This document shows positions 8,020 through 18,856 of a stretch of DNA of 64,000 nt, piece by piece. The notes under the pieces are model-generated. The model saw nothing but the letters and a program-made list of their open reading frames with translations. It had not been told where the DNA came from and ran no database searches. The number at the start of each line of letters is the position of its first letter. Within the stretch, counting starts at the first letter, position 1. Made by a program: the position numbers and the translations under genes. Source of the DNA: Burkholderia sp. HI2500 (GTDB lineage Bacteria; Pseudomonadota; Gammaproteobacteria; Burkholderiales; Burkholderiaceae). Where the stretch lies: NCBI RefSeq assembly GCF_002223055.1, contig NZ_NKFL01000007.1:62001-126000 (forward strand), given 5' to 3'.

Positions 8020-8959
8020 GCGGCTGCGCGTGCTGACCTGGCACGTGCATGGCAATTACCTGTATTACCTGTCGCAGGCGCCGCACGAGTTCTTCATCGT
8101 GACGAAGCCGCACGATCCGCCTGGCTATGCGGGCCGCGTCGGGCACCTGCCATGGGGTGACAACGTGCACGAGGTGCCGGCGGAGTGCGTGCGCGACACC
8201 GCATTCGACTGCGTGCTGTACCAGCATCAGAAGCATTACGAGCACGACCGCCTGCGGCTGCTGAGCGACGACCAGCGTGCGTTGCCGACCCTGTTCGTCG
8301 AGCACGATCCGCCGCGCGGGCATCCGACCGATACGCTGCATCCGGTGCAGGATCCGAACGTGCTGCTAGTGCACGTGACGCCGTTCAACGCGCTGATGTG
8401 GGACAACGGCGTGACGCCGACGCGGGTGATCGAGCATGGCGTGCTGATGCCCGACCACGTCGCGTATCACGGGACGTTGCCGAAAGGCGTGACGGTCGTG
8501 AACAACCTGGCGCGCCGGGGGCGTCGCCTGGGCGCCGACCTGTTCGAGGCCGCGCGTCACAGCGTGCCGCTCGAACTGGTCGGGATGGGCTCGGCCGAGC
8601 TGGGCGGGATCGGCGAGGTGCCGAACCCGGCGCTGCCGCACTTCCTGTCGCACTACCGGTTCTTCTTCAATCCGATCCGCTATACGAGCCTCGGGCTCGC
8701 GGTGATCGAGGCGATGATGATCGGGATGCCGATCGTCGCGCTCGCGACGACCGAGATGGCGCTGCTCATCCGGAGCGGCCGCAACGGCATGGCCGATACG
8801 CGGCCGGCCGTGCTGATCGATGCGATGCGCATGCTGATCCGCGATCCCGATCTCGCACGCGAGTGGGGCGCCGCCGCGCGACGCGACGCGTGCGAGCGCT
8901 TCGGCATCGAGCGGTTCGTGCGCGACTGGGACGCGGCGTTGCACGACGTCGCGACGTGA
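8009..8959 (+). CDS. Glycosyltransferase, GT-B type
   Basis: This is a 316-residue protein with GAGGAG before the ATG. The C-terminal half resembles GT1/GT4-type Rossmann domains: NPIRYTSLGLAVIEAMMIGMP is the usual donor-binding E-x7-E region, followed by a helix-rich tail ending ERFGIERFVRDWDAAL. The N-terminal half (LRVLTWHVHGNYLYYLSQAP) is typical of glycosyltransferases found in Burkholderia sugar clusters. It is the last gene of the seven-gene operon and converges on the enhancer-binding protein gene only 22 bases away. Substrate unknown. Confidence 0.8.
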   Translation: MSRKRLRVLTWHVHGNYLYYLSQAPHEFFIVTKPHDPPGYAGRVGHLPWGDNVHEVPAECVRDTAFDCVLYQHQKHYEHDRLRLLSDDQRALPTLFVEHDPPRGHPTDTLHPVQDPNVLLVHVTPFNALMWDNGVTPTRVIEHGVLMPDHVAYHGTLPKGVTVVNNLARRGRRLGADLFEAARHSVPLELVGMGSAELGGIGEVPNPALPHFLSHYRFFFNPIRYTSLGLAVIEAMMIGMPIVALATTEMALLIRSGRNGMADTRPAVLIDAMRMLIRDPDLAREWGAAARRDACERFGIERFVRDWDAALHDVAT

Positions 8960-8981
8960 GTCGCACGCGTGCCGCGCGGGC

Positions 8982-10004
8982 TCAGGGCGTCGGTGCGTCG
9001 GGTGGGTTCGGCACGTTCGGCACGTTCGACGTGCCGGTTCCGCGAAACGCCTCCCGTTCATGTTCGGGCAGGAGCGCGAGCCGGTTGTACAGCGTCTTCA
9101 GGCTGATGCCGAGCGCTTTTGCGGTGCGCGGCTTGTCGCCGTTGAAATGCCGCAGCGACGCGACGATGAAGCGCTGCTGCGTGTGCGCGAGCGTCGTGCC
9201 GATATGCAGCGTGATCGCATTGTGACGACATTCGTCGCGCGGCGGCGCACGGCGCGGCAACTGCAGCTCGATCTGCTCGTCGGCGAGGATGAACGCGCGC
9301 TCGAGCGTGTTGCGCAGCTCGCGCACGTTACCGGGCCACGTGTAGGCGCGCAACGCCTTCATCGCCTGGAGGGACAGCCGCTTTCTCGTGCGGTGCCGCG
9401 CATTCAGCCGCTCGACGATCTGCAGCGCGATATCGTCGACGTCGTCCTCGCGCTGCCTGAGCGCGGGCACGTGCAGCGCGACCGTCGCGATCCGGTAGAA
9501 CAGGTCCTCGCGCAGCCGCCCGCTGCGCACGGCCTCGACCGGGTCGTGATGGGTGGCGGCGACGATCCGCACGTCGAGCGGGATCGATTCTTGGCCGCCG
9601 ACCCGCACGATCGTGTTCGACTCGAGCGTGCGCAGCAGCTTGACCTGCAGCTCGGCCGGCATTTCGGCGATCTCGTCGAGAAACAGCGTGCCGCCGCGCG
9701 CGGCCTCGAACATGCCGACGTGCTGGGCCACGGCGCCGGTGAAACTGCCTTTCTCGTGACCGAACAGGTGCGATTCCGCAATGTCGTGAGGAATCGCGCC
9801 GCAATTGACGGGAACGAACGGCCCGCGGCGGCGTGGGCTCAGGTCGTGCAGGAGCCGCGCGACGATGTCCTTGCCCGCGCCGCTTTCGCCGACGATCAGC
9901 ACGCCGACGCGTGTCGCGGCCACGCGTGACACCTTCAGCAACAGGGTCTGGATCGTACGCGAGCGGCCGAAGAGCCGCGTGCCGTCATCGACGGATTTCG
10001 ACAT
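8982..10004 (-). CDS. Sigma54 enhancer-binding protein without receiver domain
   Basis: This is a 340-residue AAA+ activator. The ATG at 10004 is preferred over an upstream in-frame ATG at 10070 because it gives [13 protein letters not shown] directly before the AAA+ domain. Motifs: Walker A GESGAGKD, the sigma54-contact loop GSFTGA (GAFTGA variant), Walker [12 protein letters not shown], and a C-terminal Fis-type helix-turn-helix, [17 protein letters not shown]. There is no N-terminal sensory or receiver domain, so it is either constitutively competent or controlled by a partner, as PspF and HrpR/S are. Its recognition helix is nearly identical to that of the NtrC-like protein encoded divergently at 10354, so both may bind the same sites. 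Confidence 0.92.
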   Translation of the reverse strand: MSKSVDDGTRLFGRSRTIQTLLLKVSRVAATRVGVLIVGESGAGKDIVARLLHDLSPRRRGPFVPVNCGAIPHDIAESHLFGHEKGSFTGAVAQHVGMFEAARGGTLFLDEIAEMPAELQVKLLRTLESNTIVRVGGQESIPLDVRIVAATHHDPVEAVRSGRLREDLFYRIATVALHVPALRQREDDVDDIALQIVERLNARHRTRKRLSLQAMKALRAYTWPGNVRELRNTLERAFILADEQIELQLPRRAPPRDECRHNAITLHIGTTLAHTQQRFIVASLRHFNGDKPRTAKALGISLKTLYNRLALLPEHEREAFRGTGTSNVPNVPNPPDAPTP

Positions 10005-10353
10005 GGTGTGATATCGAATGGGAAGATTTGACCGAATGCGTCGAGACCAGGTGAAAAAATGACGTGGCATGCGTCACCGTTTTCCTATACCGAGAATACC
10101 TTTTATACCGACGGTGAGACATTGAATCTGCAATGCGGGCCGCGCGGCCGGATAGATTTATTCGATAGGCGGGGAATGCACGACACCATTCTTCTATACT
10201 GCTAAGCGTCGTATCCCGCGCAGGAACGCTTGTCCTTCCGATCATGCACAGCAGCGCGGCGCATACCGCCACGAAACGAGGTGGAGACAGTGCGCTGCGC
10301 GTCCGTCGCGGTTCCGGCCATGCACGGGTCGGGCCGCTTCAAGAGGAGCCTCG
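10005..10353. promoter_or_regulatory. Divergent control region between the two activator genes
   Basis: This 349-base, comparatively AT-rich region separates two head-to-head activator genes. I see no GG-N10-GC sigma54 site in either orientation. TATACT near 10193 on the + strand could be a -10 hexamer, but I cannot pair it with a good -35. The activators are therefore probably transcribed by a different sigma factor than their proposed targets. Confidence 0.35.
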
Positions 10354-11721
<1,368 letters not shown>

Positions 11722-11735
11722 TGGTGCCGCCGCGC

Positions 11736-12659
11736 TCATGCTCCGTGGCACGCATCCCGACGCGCATCGCGTTCAAGCTGGCGGCGCATGCGTTCCACGT
11801 GCGGCGGGATCGTACGGCGCTCACGCAGGATCCACGCCAGGCCCGCGAACGTGCGCGCGAGCATGCGGTCGCGCCACAGGCGCGGCAGCAGCCGCACGGT
11901 CTGCCGCAGCGCGGCCGGGGCCGGCCACCTGAGCCAGGCAGTCCATACCGCGTTGCGGGCGGTGACGCGGGCGCGCGTGCGCGCGTCGCGCTGCGGCGAC
12001 GGGTCATGGTGGACCGTGAGGCGCGGCGCATAGACGAGCCATCCGCCGGCGCGATACAGGTCGAGCGCGAGCAGCGCTTCCTCGCCACCGAGAAAGTAGC
12101 GCGGATGGTAGCCGCCTGCCTGCATGAACGTGTCGCGCCGGAACGCCGTCGCGCCGGCCAGCAACCCGAGGATCGGGCGGCCGGGCAGCGTGACGGGCGC
12201 ATCGAGCGGGCTTTCGGCCATCCGGCGGCAGGTCGGGTCTTCGCGCTGGTCAGGGCCGACGAGCACGCGCGCGGTGACGGACGCGACGTGCGGATACGCG
12301 TCGAGCAGGTCCGCGGCTTGCTCGATCGAACCGGGCGCCCACCATGTGTCGTCGTCGCAGAACGCGACGTGGCGCGTGCGGGCGACGGCCACGCCGAGAT
12401 TGCGGCCGGCCGCGCCGAGATTGGCGGGCGCCTGCACGAGTACGACGTGCGGATAGCGGTGGCGGATCAGCGCGGCGGTGTCGGCTTGCGCCGCGTTGTC
12501 GACGACGACGATGGCGGGCCGGTCGGGCAGCGACGAGAGCCGGGCCAGCGTGTGCGCGAGCCCGGCCGGTCGTCTGAACGTCAGCACGATGGCGGTCACG
12601 CGCGGTTCGGGCGGCGGCGCAACGTGGCGCGCGGGGGTTACGCGAACGTGACGTCGCAT
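11736..12659 (-). CDS. GT2 family glycosyltransferase
   Basis: This 307-residue GT-A enzyme has VTAIVLTFRRPAGLAHTLAR at the N-terminus, AIVVVDNAAQ, and the metal-binding HVAFCDDDTWWAPGS. A rhamnosyltransferase-like middle section, GGYHPRYFLGGEEALLALDL, fits family 2. It has no clear membrane segment. The ATG lies inside the 3' end of the PIG-L gene (22-base overlap), so the two are cotranscribed and translationally coupled. It converges on the NtrC-like gene 14 bases away. Confidence 0.82.
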   Translation of the reverse strand: MRRHVRVTPARHVAPPPEPRVTAIVLTFRRPAGLAHTLARLSSLPDRPAIVVVDNAAQADTAALIRHRYPHVVLVQAPANLGAAGRNLGVAVARTRHVAFCDDDTWWAPGSIEQAADLLDAYPHVASVTARVLVGPDQREDPTCRRMAESPLDAPVTLPGRPILGLLAGATAFRRDTFMQAGGYHPRYFLGGEEALLALDLYRAGGWLVYAPRLTVHHDPSPQRDARTRARVTARNAVWTAWLRWPAPAALRQTVRLLPRLWRDRMLARTFAGLAWILRERRTIPPHVERMRRQLERDARRDACHGA

Positions 12660-13348
12660 TCGAGCCGCCAGTACGTTTCGGGTTCCTTGAGATCGGCGCG
12701 CATATGAGGATCGAACAACCCAACCTGGCTCGCATACGCGGCGACTGCGGCGGCTTTCGCGGCGATGGCTTCCGCGCGGTCGCAGGCCGGGGCGCCGGCC
12801 GGATGGGCGATCCAGCCGCGCTCGCGCCAGTCGCTCACGCGCCGGGCCATCAGCCCCGCGATCCGGCGGTACGGGACGTCCTCGTAGAAGCGCCACGCGC
12901 GCGCCGCGTCGTGCGACGCGCGTGCGCGCTCCAGCAGCGACAGCGCGGCCTGCTGCACTTGCAGATGATCGCGGTGGAACAGGCCTGCCGGCGCGAGGAC
13001 GCCGAACCCGGCGTGTGCGTCGATTTCCCGCGCCACGCGCGCGGCAATCGCGGCCGATGCGGCGGGCGTGCCGTATTGATCGTCGAGAAAGTCGAGCCAG
13101 ACCGGCCGCGCGTCGAGCCGTGCGAGCGCGCGTCGGTCTTCGTCGCGGCGCGCGCGCACGGCTTCGTCGGCGCGCTGGAAGCCTGCGCGGCGATCCCATG
13201 GCGGCGCAGGCGCATCGCGCGGCGGAATGCCGGCGAACACGGTGACGACGATCGAGCCGGGCGCTGCCGCAAGCAGGCGTCCGCAACTGAAGACGGCGTC
13301 GTCCAGATGGGGCGAGACGACGAGCCAGCGTGTCGGGTCATGCGTCAC
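12638..13348 (-). CDS. PIG-L family N-deacetylase
   Basis: This 236-residue protein has a GTG start with GGGAGA upstream. PIG-L (LmbE-like) enzymes are zinc-dependent deacetylases of N-acetylglucosamine-type substrates. The metal and catalytic motif VVSPHLDDAVFSCG (PHxDD) is at the N-terminus and the second metal site HRDHLQVQQ is about 130 residues later. Coupling to a GT2 gene suggests deacetylation of an amino sugar on a glycan or glycolipid. A sigma54-like site (GGCACG-ATGC-CTGC) lies 36 bases before the start. Confidence 0.85.
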   Translation of the reverse strand: MTHDPTRWLVVSPHLDDAVFSCGRLLAAAPGSIVVTVFAGIPPRDAPAPPWDRRAGFQRADEAVRARRDEDRRALARLDARPVWLDFLDDQYGTPAASAAIAARVAREIDAHAGFGVLAPAGLFHRDHLQVQQAALSLLERARASHDAARAWRFYEDVPYRRIAGLMARRVSDWRERGWIAHPAGAPACDRAEAIAAKAAAVAAYASQVGLFDPHMRADLKEPETYWRLECDVTFA

Positions 13349-13383
13349 GAGATGATCTCCCGGGTGGTTGGCCAGCCGGGCGA

Positions 13384-13397
13384 GCAGGCATCGTGCC
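13384..13397 (-). promoter_or_regulatory. Sigma54 promoter candidate (PIG-L/GT2)
   Basis: On the minus strand the site reads GGCACG-ATGC-CTGC. The -24 block and spacing are perfect and the -12 has one mismatch (CTGC for TTGC). It leaves a short leader of about 24 bases before the GTG at 13348. Confidence 0.5.
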
Positions 13398-13449
13398 CGG
13401 CCGTCGTTTCCGGGAGAGCGCCCGGCCACTCGAGGCAGGAACGTGTCCG

Positions 13450-15777
13450 ATGATTGAAATGACCCGACCGCGCGCCGGCAATTACGTGATGGCAGCGATG
13501 CTGGTCGCGATCGCGACCGTGTTGCAGTCGCTCGCGATCCGTTTCGGCGGCGTGAACCTGCCGTTCGTGCTGTACTACCCGTTGCTTGCGGGCGCCGCAT
13601 GGGCGACGTCGTTCCTGTTCGGCGTCGTGTCGACCGTGGCCAGCGGCATACTGGTGTGGACGTTGTTCCTCTCGGATCCCGCGGCCTATACGCAGCCGCT
13701 GCCCGATCGGCTCGTGCAGCTCGGCACGTTCATGCTGGTCGGCGTGCTGGTGTGCGCGCTCGCGGCGATGCTGCGCCATACGCGGCTCACGAACGATCGT
13801 GCGCGCCGGCGCGAGGTGGCCGCGCGGCAGCGGCTCGAAGCCGTGTTGCAGGCACTGCCGCACGGCGTGATCGCGGCCGATGCGAACGGGCGGGTCACCT
13901 ACCTCAACGCGGCCGCGGCCGCGCTCGTCGGCTGCAGGCCGGAAGACGCGACGGGGCGGCCCGCGCGCGACGTGCTGCGGATCGTCGACCACGCGGGCCG
14001 CCGCGTGCCGACGACCCCGCTCGAACGCGCGCTCGGCGGCGCCCATGCGACGTCCGACCGGCACTGGCTGCAGGCGGCGGAGGGCGGCGATCCGGTGCCG
14101 GTCGTCGAGGTGGCGTCGCCGCTCGGTGACGTGGACGGCCACATCGACGGCGCGGTGATGATCGTGCGTGACGCCAGCGCGGACCGCGCGCGGGTCGATG
14201 CGTCGCGTCTTCAGCAAGCGGTCGTCGACGCGTCGCCCGACGCGATCGTCGGCGTCGACGGCGATGGCCGCATCGTCAGCTGGAACCCGGCCGCGCAGCG
14301 GATTTTCGGCTATGACGAAGACGACGCACGCGGCCGTTCGCTCGAGTCCCTGGTCGCGATGCGCTGGCTGCGGCGCGGCCCGCTCGCCGAATCGTTCGAC
14401 AACCTGAGCGACGCGGTCGGGCCCGTCGAGTTGCTGTGCGTCCGGCGCGACGGCCGGCGGTTTCGGGCGACCGTGTCGGCGCGCCGGTTGCGCGGCGACG
14501 CGGTCGCGACAATTGCGTTGTCGCTGACGCTGCACGAGACCGGTGCGCGGCGCCGCCATGATCTGCGCGCGAAGCGGTCGCTGCAGGGGGCGCGCGATGC
14601 GCGCGACCAGGCCGATACGTCGAACCGGTTGAAGGACGAGTTGCTGGCCACGGTGTCGCACGAACTGCGCACGCCGCTGAACGTAATCTACGGTTGGGTC
14701 GAGGTATTGCGCCATTCGGTCGACCAGGCGCTGCAGCGTCAGGCGATCGATGCGATCGACCGCAGCGCGCGCTCGCTCACGCGGATGGTCGGCGACATTC
14801 TCGACGCGTCGTCGCTCGCGACCGGCAAGCTGCGGCTCGACGCGGCGCCGGTCGACCTCGCGCGGCTGTTCTCCGACTCGGTCGGCACGTTCCAGACGGC
14901 CGCGTCGTCGGCCGGCGTCATGCTCGAATTCGCTTGCGGGTCCAGCACGTTCATCGTGTCCGGCGACGCCGAACGGTTGCGGCAGATGCTGTCGAACCTC
15001 GTGTCGAACGCGCTGAAGTTCACGCCGGGCGGCGGCAGCGTGCATGTCGGGCTGGCGCGCAACGGCACGCACGCGGTATTGACCGTGGCCGATACGGGGC
15101 AGGGGGTCGCGCCCGAGTTCGTGCCGTACGTCTTCGACATGTTCCGTCGCGCGGACGATTCGCCGGCGTCGTCGCGGCGCGGGCTCGGTCTCGGGCTGTC
15201 GATCGTGCGGCATATCGCGGAGCTGCACGGCGGCACCGTGACGGCCGAAAGCGCGGGCCGCGATCTCGGTTCGACGTTCACGGTGAGGCTGCCGGCCGGC
15301 TGGCAGCCGGCCGGCGCGATGGCGTGGGGGCTCGCGCAGGCGGGCGACCGTCACGCGCCGCTCGGGCTCGCCGCGCAGCGGATCCTGATCGTCGACGACG
15401 ATGCGACGACGCGCGCGAGCCTGACCGCCGCGCTGACGACGTTCGGCGCGGCCGTCACGGTCGCGTCGTCGGGCCGCGAAGCGCTGGCGATGGCCGCCGG
15501 CCTGCAGCCCACCGTCGTGCTGTCCGATCTCGCGATGCCGGACGGCGACGGCTTCTGGCTGCTCGACGCGCTTCGGCGCGGTGCGGGCAACGGCGACGGC
15601 GACGGCAACGGCAACGGCGACACGCGGAACCTGCGCGTGCTTGCCGTCACCGCGCACGCGGGCCCGGCGGATGAGCGCCGCGCCCTCGAGGCCGGCTTCG
15701 ACGGCTATCTGTGCAAGCCGGTCGACGTGCGCGAACTGGCGCACAAGATCATGCTCGTGACGAAGCGCGACGACTGA
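13450..15777 (+). CDS. Membrane hybrid histidine kinase with two PAS domains and receiver
   Basis: This is a 775-residue inner-membrane sensor. Residues about 10-105 form four hydrophobic helices resembling the KdpD-type (DUF4118) membrane module. Two PAS domains follow (VLQALPHGVIAADANGRVTY and AVVDASPDAIVGVDGDGRIV). The HisKA box LATVSHELRTPLNVIYGW has phospho-acceptor H404. The HATPase shows NLVSNALKFTPGGG, DTGQGVAPEF and GLGLGLSIVRHI. The C-terminal receiver carries D693 (VVLSDLAMPDG) and a Lys in YLCKPVD. A Gly/Asn/Asp repeat interrupts the receiver. It could phosphorylate the NtrC-like regulator at 10354, possibly through a phosphotransfer partner not seen here. Confidence 0.9.
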   Translation: MIEMTRPRAGNYVMAAMLVAIATVLQSLAIRFGGVNLPFVLYYPLLAGAAWATSFLFGVVSTVASGILVWTLFLSDPAAYTQPLPDRLVQLGTFMLVGVLVCALAAMLRHTRLTNDRARRREVAARQRLEAVLQALPHGVIAADANGRVTYLNAAAAALVGCRPEDATGRPARDVLRIVDHAGRRVPTTPLERALGGAHATSDRHWLQAAEGGDPVPVVEVASPLGDVDGHIDGAVMIVRDASADRARVDASRLQQAVVDASPDAIVGVDGDGRIVSWNPAAQRIFGYDEDDARGRSLESLVAMRWLRRGPLAESFDNLSDAVGPVELLCVRRDGRRFRATVSARRLRGDAVATIALSLTLHETGARRRHDLRAKRSLQGARDARDQADTSNRLKDELLATVSHELRTPLNVIYGWVEVLRHSVDQALQRQAIDAIDRSARSLTRMVGDILDASSLATGKLRLDAAPVDLARLFSDSVGTFQTAASSAGVMLEFACGSSTFIVSGDAERLRQMLSNLVSNALKFTPGGGSVHVGLARNGTHAVLTVADTGQGVAPEFVPYVFDMFRRADDSPASSRRGLGLGLSIVRHIAELHGGTVTAESAGRDLGSTFTVRLPAGWQPAGAMAWGLAQAGDRHAPLGLAAQRILIVDDDATTRASLTAALTTFGAAVTVASSGREALAMAAGLQPTVVLSDLAMPDGDGFWLLDALRRGAGNGDGDGNGNGDTRNLRVLAVTAHAGPADERRALEAGFDGYLCKPVDVRELAHKIMLVTKRDD
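15586..15621 (+). repeat. In-frame hexanucleotide repeat inside the kinase receiver domain
   Basis: Six tandem hexamers of GGCAAC or GGCGAC encode alternating Gly-Asn and Gly-Asp. They sit in the loop between alpha3 and beta4 of the receiver domain of the hybrid kinase. Copy-number change would keep the frame and alter loop length only. Confidence 0.8.
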
Positions 15778-15816
15778 CTGACTGACGGACGGCGCGCGCC
15801 GGACGCGCCGGCATCG

Positions 15817-16866
15817 TCACTGCGCCGGTGCCGGGCGGCGCGGCATATCGGCCTGCGCGAGCAGGTGCGACGCGATCTGCGTGCTGCGCACGAGATCGCC
15901 CGGTTGGTGAAGCGCGGCCTGCCGATGAATGAAGTACCGCACGGTACGCGCGAGCCCGGTGGCGAGCGGCGTGGTCGCGCGCCAGTCGAGGCGCCGCTGC
16001 GCGGCATCGAGGTTCGGCCGCCGCTGGCGCGGATCGTCGGACGGCAGCGGCCGGAACTCGATCGCGACCGTCGCGCCGACGATCCGCACGACTTCGCGCG
16101 CGATGTCGAGCATCGCGATCTCGGCGTCGCTGCCGAGATTGACCGGCTCGCTCGCGTCGCCCGGCTCATTCATCAGCCGGATCAGCGCATCGACCATGTC
16201 GTCCACGTAACAGAACGAGCGCGTCTGCCTGCCGTCGCCGTAGACGGTCAGCGGCGCGTCGGCGAGCGCCTGCGTGATGAAGTTCGACACGACGCGGCCG
16301 TCGGCCGGATGCATGCGCGGGCCGTACGTGTTGAAGATGCGCGCGATCCGCACGTCGACGCCGTACTGGCGGTGATAGTCCATGAACAGCGTTTCCGCGC
16401 AGCGCTTGCCTTCGTCGTAGCAGGCGCGCAGGCCGACCGGATTCACGCGGCCGCAGTATTGCTCGTGCTGCGGGTGGACGTCGGGGTCGCCGTACACCTC
16501 GCTCGTGGACGCCTGCAGGATGCGCGCCTTCACGCGCTTCGCGAGGCCGAGCAGATTGATCGCGCCGTGCACGCTCGTCTTGGTCGTCTGGACGGGGTCG
16601 CGCTGGTAGTGGACGGGCGACGCGGGGCACGCGAGATTGTAGATCTCGTCGACCTCGACATAGAGCGGAAACGTCACGTCGTGCCGCATCAGTTCGAAGG
16701 TCGGCGCGTCGAGCAGATGCGCGATGTTGTCCTTCGCGCCCGTGTAGAAATTGTCGACGCACAGCACGTCGTGGCCGTCCGTCACGAGGCGTTCGCACAG
16801 GTGCGAGCCGAGGAAGCCGGCGCCGCCGGCGACGAGCACGCGTTTGCGATCATGGCCCTTCATCAT
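15817..16866 (-). CDS. UDP-glucuronate decarboxylase (UDP-xylose synthase) family
   Basis: This is a 349-residue extended SDR. It matches the UXS family closely: [19 protein letters not shown] for NAD binding, [27 protein letters not shown], the STSEVYGDP segment, the [13 protein letters not shown]yr/Lys pair and [23 protein letters not shown] converts UDP-glucuronate to UDP-xylose, so the glycan or a related product may contain xylose. AGGAGA precedes tandem ATGs at 16866 and 16863; the first overlaps the stop of the upstream glycosyltransferase by ATGA. A 4-keto-arabinose type intermediate is the alternative product. Confidence 0.9.
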   Translation of the reverse strand: MMKGHDRKRVLVAGGAGFLGSHLCERLVTDGHDVLCVDNFYTGAKDNIAHLLDAPTFELMRHDVTFPLYVEVDEIYNLACPASPVHYQRDPVQTTKTSVHGAINLLGLAKRVKARILQASTSEVYGDPDVHPQHEQYCGRVNPVGLRACYDEGKRCAETLFMDYHRQYGVDVRIARIFNTYGPRMHPADGRVVSNFITQALADAPLTVYGDGRQTRSFCYVDDMVDALIRLMNEPGDASEPVNLGSDAEIAMLDIAREVVRIVGATVAIEFRPLPSDDPRQRRPNLDAAQRRLDWRATTPLATGLARTVRYFIHRQAALHQPGDLVRSTQIASHLLAQADMPRRPAPAQ

Positions 16867-18182
16867 GCGTTCTCCTTGCGATGGGCGAGCGCGCCCGATG
16901 TGATCGACACGGGCGTGCGGCGACCGGTGCCGGCTGACGCGCCGGCGCTGCGCGGCCGCGCGACGTCGCGATAGATGTCGACCAGCCGGTCGGCCACGCC
17001 TTTCCATGTATAGAAGCGATGCGCGCGCAGGTAGCCGGCGCGTCCCAGCGCCGCGCACAGCTCGGGCTGCGCGCGCAGCTCGACGAGCCGCGCGGCCAGC
17101 GCGGCGGGATCGCGCGGCGGCACGAGATAGCCGGTCTTGCCGTCTTCCACCGTCGTGCGGATGCCGCCGACGTGGCTGCCGATCACCGGCGTCGCGCAGG
17201 CCATGGCCTCGACCGGCGTGATGCCGAACGGCTCGTACCACGGGGTCGTGACGAACACGTCGGCCGCGCTGTAGTACAGATGCAGCGTGTCGCGGTCGCG
17301 CCGGCCGACGAAGGTCACGCGATTGGCGATCCCGAGGTCGTGCGCGAGCCCGGCGAGGCGGGCGAGTTCCGGGTCGCGGGCCGGGTCGGGCGTGGCCTGG
17401 CTGCCGCCGACGATATAAAGGTGGGTCGGCCGGCACGGGTCGCGCGGCATGCGGGCCAGCGCGTCGATCACCGTGTCGATGCCTTTGCGCGGCACGAGGC
17501 GGCCGAGCTGCAGCACGACGAAGGCATCCTGCGGCCAGCCGAGCTGCGCGCGCGCGTCGATGCGCGGCGTCGGCCTGAGTTCCCGCACGTCGAAGCCGCA
17601 CGGCACGATCTCGATGCGCGCGGCGTCGGCGCGATAGTGCGTCGTCAGGTCGAGCGCGTCCTGCGGGCATTCGGCGATCACGCGGTCCGAACGGCGCGCG
17701 AGCGTGTCCTCGATCGCGAAGCGCGCATCGGGGAAGCCGTCGGCGTCGCCCTGGTGCAGCCGGCGCACGCGGCCGAGTGCATGGAAGGTCGTGACGAGCG
17801 GGATGCCGAGCTGCCGCTTCACGCGCAATGCCGCGTCGCCCGACATGAAGAAGTTCGCGTGCATCACGTCGACCGGGTCGGGCTCGCGCCGCATGCGCGC
17901 GACCATGCCGTCCGCGAACGCGACCATGTACGGCAGCAGCCGCTCCTTGGGCACGTCGGTCGGCGGCCCGGCCGGTACGTGGATCACGCGCATGTGCGTG
18001 CCGATCGGCACGACTTCCGGCAGGTGCGGGTTGTCGCAGCGCGTATAGACGTCGACGTCGAGGCCGCGCTCGGCCAGTTGCTTCGCGACGTTCGCGACGT
18101 AGATGTTCTGCCCGCCGGCATCGACGCCGCCGATCACCCCCAGCGGCGATGCGTGCTCACTGATCAACGCGATTCTTTGCAT
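16863..18182 (-). CDS. GT4 family glycosyltransferase
   Basis: This 439-residue GT-B glycosyltransferase resembles the sucrose-phosphate-synthase/MshA branch: [20 protein letters not shown] at the N-terminus, [30 protein letters not shown], and the donor-binding [20 protein letters not shown]. It is cytoplasmic, with no membrane segment. GGGAGC lies before the ATG. It is cotranscribed with the UDP-xylose synthase gene, which may supply its donor, although GT4 donors cannot be predicted reliably. A sigma54-like site lies 56 bases upstream. Confidence 0.85.
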   Translation of the reverse strand: MQRIALISEHASPLGVIGGVDAGGQNIYVANVAKQLAERGLDVDVYTRCDNPHLPEVVPIGTHMRVIHVPAGPPTDVPKERLLPYMVAFADGMVARMRREPDPVDVMHANFFMSGDAALRVKRQLGIPLVTTFHALGRVRRLHQGDADGFPDARFAIEDTLARRSDRVIAECPQDALDLTTHYRADAARIEIVPCGFDVRELRPTPRIDARAQLGWPQDAFVVLQLGRLVPRKGIDTVIDALARMPRDPCRPTHLYIVGGSQATPDPARDPELARLAGLAHDLGIANRVTFVGRRDRDTLHLYYSAADVFVTTPWYEPFGITPVEAMACATPVIGSHVGGIRTTVEDGKTGYLVPPRDPAALAARLVELRAQPELCAALGRAGYLRAHRFYTWKGVADRLVDIYRDVARPRSAGASAGTGRRTPVSITSGALAHRKENA

Positions 18183-18237
18183 GGTATTGCTCCCGGTATC
18201 GGGGCCGCGTGGATGGGCCACCGTTGCCGGTGGTTCG

Positions 18238-18251
18238 GCAAGCGGCATACC
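18238..18251 (-). promoter_or_regulatory. Sigma54 promoter candidate (GT4/UXS operon)
   Basis: On the minus strand the site reads GGTATG-CCGC-TTGC. The -12 TTGC and the spacing are perfect, and -24 keeps GG. It is divergent from the strict site at 18361. Confidence 0.45.
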
Positions 18252-18360
18252 CGGGGCATTGCCCGCGGAGCCCCCCGTCGGGATACCGAAAAAATTACAA
18301 CGGGTTGGATGAAAGGGCGTCTGATCGGGCGAACCCGCGGCGGCGCCGCACCGGCACCGA

Positions 18361-18374
18361 GGCACGCGACTTGC
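18361..18374 (+). promoter_or_regulatory. Sigma54 promoter (BON/SDR/DUF2795 operon)
   Basis: GGCACG-CGAC-TTGC is a full consensus match, 51 bases before the ATG at 18425. The identical 14-mer recurs at 29986. Confidence 0.75.
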
Positions 18375-18424
18375 GCTGTCCCGCTCACCCGCCGGCGATC
18401 CCGGCTCGACGAAAGGAGGTCACG

Positions 18425-18826
18425 ATGAAGGCATTTCCGCTGCAAGCCCGTTCCCCGAGGGTCCGTCGTCGCAACGCGATGCGCGCCGGCATGGCGATCG
18501 CGATCGCCGCCACCACGGCGTGCGCGGTGATCGCGCCGAACGCGCTCGCCGCCGGCGACGACAGTGCCGCGTCGACGTCAGCGTCGTCGCATACGACGAC
18601 CGGCACGAAAATCCGCGACGCCACGATCACGACCAAGGCGAAGGCGGAGCTGGTCGGGACGAACGGGCTGTCGTCCGGCGACATCCACGTGAAGACGCGG
18701 CGCGGCATCGTGACGCTCACCGGCAGCGTGCCCGAGGAGGCGCAGCGCGCGCAGGCCGTCAGCGTCGTGAAGCAGGTCGAAGGCGTACAGGACGTGCGCG
18801 ATCAGTTGACGATCCGGGCCAAGTGA
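18425..18826 (+). CDS. Periplasmic BON-domain protein
   Basis: This 133-residue protein has AAAGGAGG seven bases before the ATG. Residues 1-42 form a signal peptide with an Arg-rich n-region and an Ala-rich core ending NALAA. A single BON domain follows (AELVGTNGLSSGDIHVKTRR, GIVTLTGSVPEEAQ, VEGVQDVRDQLTI), as in OsmY-like proteins that act in the periplasm during osmotic or stationary-phase stress. It is the first gene behind a strict sigma54 site and 30 bases before an SDR gene. Confidence 0.9.
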   Translation: MKAFPLQARSPRVRRRNAMRAGMAIAIAATTACAVIAPNALAAGDDSAASTSASSHTTTGTKIRDATITTKAKAELVGTNGLSSGDIHVKTRRGIVTLTGSVPEEAQRAQAVSVVKQVEGVQDVRDQLTIRAK

Positions 18827-18856
18827 CCGCGGCCGCGCCGCACAAGGAGTCCAGCC

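Noticed and set aside
13345..15744. 799-codon minus-strand frame opposite the hybrid kinase
   Set aside because: No motifs and no start signal; the plus-strand kinase motifs are complete.
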